Of a stretch of 64,000 nt of DNA, positions 58,665 through 64,000 are shown piece after piece. The notes under the pieces are model-generated. The model had not been told where the DNA came from. It ran no database searches and saw only the letters and a list, made by a program, of their open reading frames with translations. Numbering within the stretch: the first letter of the stretch is position 1; the number at the start of each line of letters is the position of its first letter. The stretch spans positions 40,111,521 through 40,175,520 of the forward strand of contig JAAONU010000002.1 of NCBI GenBank assembly GCA_012932295.1, given 5' to 3'. Position numbers and translations under genes: made by a program. The stretch comes from Cyclina sinensis (lineage: Eukaryota; Mollusca; Bivalvia; Venerida; Veneridae).

Positions 58665-59080
58665 GAGCTTCCTGGACTTGCTACACTTCTTGTATTTGCT
58701 GCGCTTCTTAGATTCGCTGTGCTTCCTGGACTAGTGGCGCCTTTAAGACCTACTACGCTTCAAAGACTTGCCACGTTTCTTTCACTTCCTGCACTTCCTG
58801 TACTTCTAAGACTCACTGAGATTCCCTAACTTACAGTGCTTTGAGACTGCTTTTTCTTGATTTGCTACATTTCTTTGACTTACTATGCTTCTGAGACTTA
58901 GTTTGGTATCTAGACGTATTGCGATTCCTAGACTTGCCGGTGCCTTTTGAATTACTGCGCTTATTCGACTTCCATGCACTTGCTGCGCTTATTAGAGCTA
59001 CTGCGCTTCGTAGACTTACTGCGTTTCCTGCACTTGCTCAACTTCTTGCGCTTCTTCTTTGTGACAACATCTGAGAGGTT
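58665..59080 (-). repeat. Decayed 18-bp repeat encoding Lys/Arg/Ser hexapeptides
   Basis: An 18-bp periodicity (plus strand CTTCCTGGACTTGCTGCG and variants) runs for about 20 units. Read on the minus strand the units translate as K-x-K-R-S-K-S-like hexapeptides: KKRKKLSKCRKRSKSTKRSS around 59000-59060 and SESKKRSKYKKCSKSRK around 58670-58735. Between them the frame is broken by stops and shifts. It is either a decayed exon for an RS/KS-rich nuclear protein or a minisatellite whose unit happens to be a multiple of three. The longest intact stretch is about 45 codons without ATG (58961 upward). Confidence 0.6.
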
Positions 59081-59553
59081 CTTCTTTTCGGGACGACATA
59101 ATCACAAGGGTCATTTGTATCCTTTAGTCAACATAATTATAAAAATATATATAATGCCTAAACTTGATAGAAAACAATCAAATGTGGTTATCACTTCTGA
59201 TAACGCTGAACATATTTATATGGAATTTGTGATTCTTTGAACACTGTTTTTTACGAACGTTTTCAATTTAAAACAAGGAGTATAGGTGGCCCAAATAAAT
59301 AGCCAAAGAATTATTCTTGACAACAACCCTCTTTCCCAAGAAAATATTCATTCTGCTCTATTACTCAAGAATGGTTTAAAAAAACAAGAAATTATAACTC
59401 ATTTTTTATTTCATTCTATTAAAAACCACTGACCCTATATAGTGAATAACAGCTCTTAACAAATTTGACAATTAAAAGCAAACTGCTCATGTTAAAAATG
59501 TTCTTAACAAATAGAAATAGGTCACCCCCACCATAGCAATACAATAGTCCTAT

Positions 59554-59695
59554 ATCAAGCACACCTGTGTCTAGACTGGCATTGTTTACAGTAACATGAT
59601 GCCTGACAATAATTATCCTTCTTCGAGATGAAAAACACCAGTAACACGATAAATTTAATAATGCTGGAACGTCAATCCTCAATATCAGCCATATC
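59554..59695 (+). repeat. Dispersed repeat, copy 2 of 3
   Basis: Aligned with 62472-62615 in full; the final GCTGGAACGTCAATCCTCAA plus TATCAGCCATATC is identical in both. Confidence 0.8.
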
Positions 59696-59699
59696 ATTG

Positions 59700-62470
59700 A
59701 TTGAATACTTTGCCAGACTTTTGAATTACTGCGCTTTCAAATATACATCCTTGTAATCATGCAGTTACTGGTTGAAAAGACCCATCACATAAGCTCAACC
59801 TGAGGTGAACTTGAAACATTTGATGATGAAATGGCTCCCGCATGTCAATATATTATGATGGATGCTCTATGATGATACTATTATGTAATTGTTCAATGTC
59901 CTTTTGTACTACCTCATCAGCAGCATGGAGATTGATTGTTGCCAAATTGTAATGTTTTAAGTGCACACGATTTATTAGAGGACACTGGTATATTCCCATT
60001 GTAGAGCTATTTTGCAAACACTGTGTCATTTTCTTGAAAGCCTGCCAGATAAAATGGATCGTTTTCATTGCAAAGAAGCAACGGAATTGCAAAACATATT
60101 ATATGTTGTGATTTTTTTACAGGAAAATAACCCGTACCAAATTATTTCATTATTAATTATTAATTTCAAAGACATTAGCCAGAATAACAATGCCACAAGA
60201 AATATTTATATCACAGAAGTAAGTTAATTTCGGTCAAATAAAATACTAATAGCAGATTTCTCAACAGCAACTTTGTGTTAATTAAGTTTACCTGTACAGT
60301 TTATTATTCAAACTTCAAATTTCAAATGGATAAACATTATACATGTAAATGTGACTATATTGGAATACAAACAACTAGTTCCAATACATCTGTAAGAATG
60401 GCTGACCATCTTTAATGTCCCAAAACTTTAAGGACACATTGATGGAACAACTATCACTTGTCAGAGAAATGTAAATATTACTTCTGTTAGTATTCCTCAG
60501 CACTACTATGACTTTTCTATGCAATACAACAGGCCTGTTTTAAAACAGTAATATAATAAATGTTAGAACAGTAGGTTAACAATGATTTCAAGACACAAAA
60601 CCTGTTTCATTTTGCCGTTACACTGTTATAAAGTACTTTCCCAGGTAGAAATAAGTGTTAAGTATTGCTAATACTGATAACAGCAGAAAGCAATAAACTC
60701 TGACGACTTTTTATTATTTTTGATTGTCATGCAGTTTTTCCTAATCACAGATTTATCTCTTTGTTTAGTAACATTCATCATAGTGTATGATGCAGGCTTT
60801 GATGATAAAGCTCCAGAAAAATGCATCACCTGTGCATGCTGGGAAATTTCTTGCTTAAATACAATGAACACTGTAAGTGCGTAGACAGCAATCGGATCTA
60901 ATCTTCTTATTTTCTTTACCAAGCATTATTAAATCTCAGTACTGTGGGAAGACGTAACTAAAAGAACAAAAAAAAAGCTCAGTTCTTTGAGTTTCGTCTC
61001 TTGCCAAGACAAACAAAGAAAGAAATCAATGATGACGCCTGCAGGAAATAACAAGCTAAGTTATGACAGTGTTCAGTTTGATGTTTCATAATGGGAAGTA
61101 GTCAATATTTCTAAGAATAACGTAATTTAAAACATAACAAAAATGGAACTCAGAAAAAACGGGTGGAGAATGGGTTTAAGCCCTGAAAGATTAGCATACA
61201 GAATATTCTGTAGAGTATTTTAGTTAGTTTTCTGAGATACCAGTGTATTTGAAATCTTTAAATCAAACCTTGTGTTTAATACTTATAACGTTATCTTTGA
61301 TGCTAAGCTACAATAAATACACAGCAATATATCAAGATGTTTATCTTATGGAAAAGCAATTTTGCAAGTTCCTTTGTAACAAAGTACCTGTACATCTATC
61401 ACCTCAAAGAGTCTGTAAAATTTCTCTATAACAAATTGCATTTTGATGTTTCCATAGTAACAGATTATCATGAAGCTCTAATCGTATATTTCTTGAAATT
61501 AAGTCATATAAACCAAAACCATTCAATAAAACACCAATCACAAAGCTCTTTGATCTCACATCTGTTTAGCGATACTATGCACATGCAAATGCCTAGAATG
61601 CACATATACTGGGTACATGCACATTTAATGCACATGCCTTGACTAACTATAGCTTGCCACACCAGTGATGCAATTTTGAATGTGCATACCAATCAAATCA
61701 TCAAAAACTTTTCATTACTATCATACAAAACCGAAATAAAAAAAATACAAACTGTTAAAAGTTTCAAGAACAACTAATTTGATACAGAACGAAATTGTGT
61801 CAAAAAGCATATCATTGCATAATAATTAAAAGATCTGTTTTCAGAGTCAGTATTGGGACAAAATTATGCTGCAATCAAATGCCTTTCCTTGCCTAATGTA
61901 TTTCTAAAGTAAAGTCACTATCGAAGCACAAGGTGGTCACTGAAATGTTTGTTTAAAATACAAGAGTGATTGCATTGAAAAAAATCAACAACTTTAAAAA
62001 AATCAACAAAACAATGGGAACAAATACGACTATGACAGAATGTAAAGATGGAAGTAACTGTGGTTTCCATTTCCAACATAAATATTTTTTTCAACGCATT
62101 CTCGACTCACGGAGTAGGTTATTGAAAAAAAGTGAAAGCAAATGAACACATTGATAGATGTATCCCAAAATTCATTTTACTAGGCACATCTAAATACATC
62201 GTATGAAAACTCATTTTACAAGTCAGGTCTTAACACAGAATATGAAAACACAATTACAAAGGCGGGCCAGGACACAGAATGTAAATAGGTATTTCCCTAA
62301 GCAGGTCGACTTAGGAAACAAGAAGTATCAGTTTCTAAGGTGAAGATTTTTAATGTTTCCCATATAGACATACAAGAAAATACCACCGCCTCTCCCCTTG
62401 GTGGCCATGTTTTTCACGGATCGCAGTAAATTTCACTATTTTATTCATTTAACCAAAGGAACATAGTTCT
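59700..62470. other. No gene called
   Basis: AT-rich. At 59853-60092 (minus) and 60005-60227 (plus, behind a good acceptor) both strands have coding-like open frames. The minus reading, including NRVHLKHYNLATINLHAADE, is the more protein-like, but no family was recognised. Confidence 0.35.
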
Positions 62471-62471
62471 A

Positions 62472-62615
62472 AATCAAGCAACCATGTGTATAGACTGACA
62501 TTGTTTATAGTAACTTGATGCCTAACACAAATTATGCTTTTTAGATTCGTAAAACAGCAGTTACACGATATGTTTAATACGGCTGGAACGTCAATCCTCA
62601 ATATCAGCCATATCA
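62472..62615 (+). repeat. Dispersed repeat, copy 3 of 3
   Basis: See 59554-59695. The 5' part (ATCAAGCAACCATGTGTATAG, ACTGACATTGTTTATAGTAA) is diverged, the 3' 33 bp are identical. Confidence 0.8.
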
Positions 62616-62619
62616 ACAG

Positions 62620-63070
62620 CAAACATTGTGTTATTTTGTCTTCAGAAAATTAATCATTTTCGTGCCAGGGATTTATCTTCTTAGAATGTAAAAAATGTTT
62701 AAATGGACATGCAAGCATTGTTTAAGTTGTGTTGGTTGCTTTCAGTTTTAAAATCTTAAATATCACTTTATTTTTTAATGAATTTTTTTTCTTATTTCGA
62801 AAAAAACAAAAACAAAACAACTTGCTCTCGAAGCCCAAAACCTTAGTTTCTGTGAAATTTCAAGGTTTCTTTTTCAACAATATCGAAATTTATCACATTT
62901 GAAATGAATCTATGAGTTCAGCAGCTTCACACATCTAATTCCATCTTATCTGCCGACCTAAATGTCTTATTCCAAGACCATAACTTCTAAGGCACTCAAA
63001 AAACGCTTTGAATCTATACTATTAAAGAAAGGAATTTGTGTAAAAGAAACTTTAGTTTTGAACAATTATG
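62620..63070. other. No gene recognised
   Basis: AT-rich spacer between two dispersed repeats. Confidence 0.45.
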
Positions 63071-63074
63071 TTGT

Positions 63075-63455
63075 ATGTCGCCGAAACGCCTATATATGGG
63101 CATATCAAGTTGACATTTTTTGAGGACAACGCCTCTTAAAATTTTGCAAAAATTAGCAAAAATCAACAGAAACCTCCCAAAACTTTGTGTTTCATTCTTA
63201 ACGTAAAATTATTCTTACATTTTAATCGAATGCAACTCTTAACTGATCTGGTAGATCATCGTGCCACCTAAAAAAGCTGTCTTCTAGCCTTAAATTTTTC
63301 AAATGGTAACTGAAACAAACTAAAACTTTTTTTACACTTTTGTTCATCCGAGTTTTAGCAGCTATAACAAATACTGTCTACTTCGCAGTCATTTACCATT
63401 TAATACATGGAGACCTTAAGTACATTTTCTTTTATTACAGTTATCTCTTCAAAAG
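63075..63455 (-). repeat. Dispersed repeat, minus copy (inverted partner at 53235)
   Basis: The reverse complement aligns with 53235-53650. Open frames at 63400-63670 overlap its edge and are not called. Confidence 0.88.
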
Positions 63456-63891
63456 GATGCAAATCAGCTTTATATAAAAATACTGTTGTTTTAACAGCAT
63501 GTTTCTTTTTGCTTTGGCAAGGGGCACACCATGTTGAATCAGTAGGACGGAATGTTAAGTTTATGTCTCTCATAAGCAAAACTGAAGTACTTAGATTTAG
63601 CTTTTTAGTATATCTTTTCCAAATTCTTCTGATTTTTAAGATCTGTAGCAATAAAATTATAGGTCTTTAAAGACAGCATTTTTCTTAATTTACCTTAGGA
63701 GGCATAATAGTTTCTGGTGAATCACATAATATGTAATAGATTATATACGTACGGTATATCGTAAATAAGTAATTCTGATATTTTTCTTAGTCTTTCGCCA
63801 ACACGCAGATACGACAAATGATGTGTCAATAATACAAATGCTACATTTGTCTTTCTCTCGTGTTGTCGCCCCGCCAACCCAACAAAAGGAA

Positions 63892-63921
63892 ATGGCAGAT
63901 TTCTACCACCATTGTGAGAAG
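63892..63921 (+). CDS. Candidate first coding exon of a gene running off the right edge
   Basis: ATG at 63892 lies in a favourable context (GGAAATGG: A at -3, G at +4), followed by ten codons, MADFYHHCEK, and a consensus donor AAG|GTAAGC. The 60 bp before it (CTTTCTCTCGTGTTGTCGCC and CCGCCAACCCAAC) are richer in C and CpG than the surroundings, as expected of a 5' UTR or promoter-proximal exon. Phase 0. Too short to identify; sequence beyond 64000 is needed. Confidence 0.35.
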
Positions 63922-64000
63922 GTAAGCAAAACCAAGTAATAGCCAAATTTGAGTATTCTTCCAAGTAAGACACAAATTAGAGTATTCTTTGCTGATATGG

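Overview
The window looks like AT-rich, repeat-dense nuclear DNA of an invertebrate animal, most likely a bivalve mollusc. The evidence is indirect: tRNA-headed SINEs, fold-back MITEs, and dispersed elements built from divergent internal tandem units that end in GGACGGACGGACAGA-like tails. The last are familiar from clam and oyster genomes. There are no operons, bacterial genes, rRNA genes, functional-looking tRNAs or CRISPR arrays. I cannot name a species. Family assignments are from memory and were not searched.

No complete, recognisable protein-coding gene is present. The only recognisable protein remnant is a broken Mutator-like (MULE) transposase on the minus strand (23098-24449). It still shows a phase-0 intron but carries two stop codons and one frameshift. 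Several pieces look like exons of otherwise unidentified genes. They include a phase-compatible pair at 29749-29808 and 32400-32523 (+, 53 codons, with a poly(A) signal at 33107), a possible first coding exon at the right edge (63892-63921, +), and isolated exon-like pieces at 4944-5002 (-), 17597-18867 (-), 41194-41348 (+) and 46932-46993 (+). Most of the window is therefore probably intron or intergenic DNA.

Layout. 0-5.9 kb: a hAT-like MITE, a GTTCATGAAC-rich repeat and plain sequence. 5.95-8.77 kb: a 50-bp minisatellite of about 55 units with higher-order structure. 10-13.2 kb: a TIR element carrying a tRNA-like module, and a ~56-bp satellite. 15-22.3 kb: SINEs. 23-24.5 kb: MULE remnant. 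24.7-28.4 kb: three element families with internal tandem units. 28.5-29.7 kb: two fold-back elements. 29.7-33.1 kb: the candidate small spliced gene. 33.1-35.8 kb: more tandem-unit elements, including an inverted relative of the 26-kb array; both arrays carry perfect DR1 nuclear-receptor motifs. 37.6-38.1 kb: a 45-bp, 12-copy array. 40.8-41.1 kb: linked 32-bp and 20-bp arrays. 41.6-48.4 kb: SINE tail, dispersed elements and a second fold-back copy with a target-site duplication. 49.9-64 kb: mostly plain AT-rich DNA with dispersed repeats, a (GA)n tract, a poly-G tract and a decayed 18-bp repeat that encodes Lys/Arg/Ser hexapeptides.
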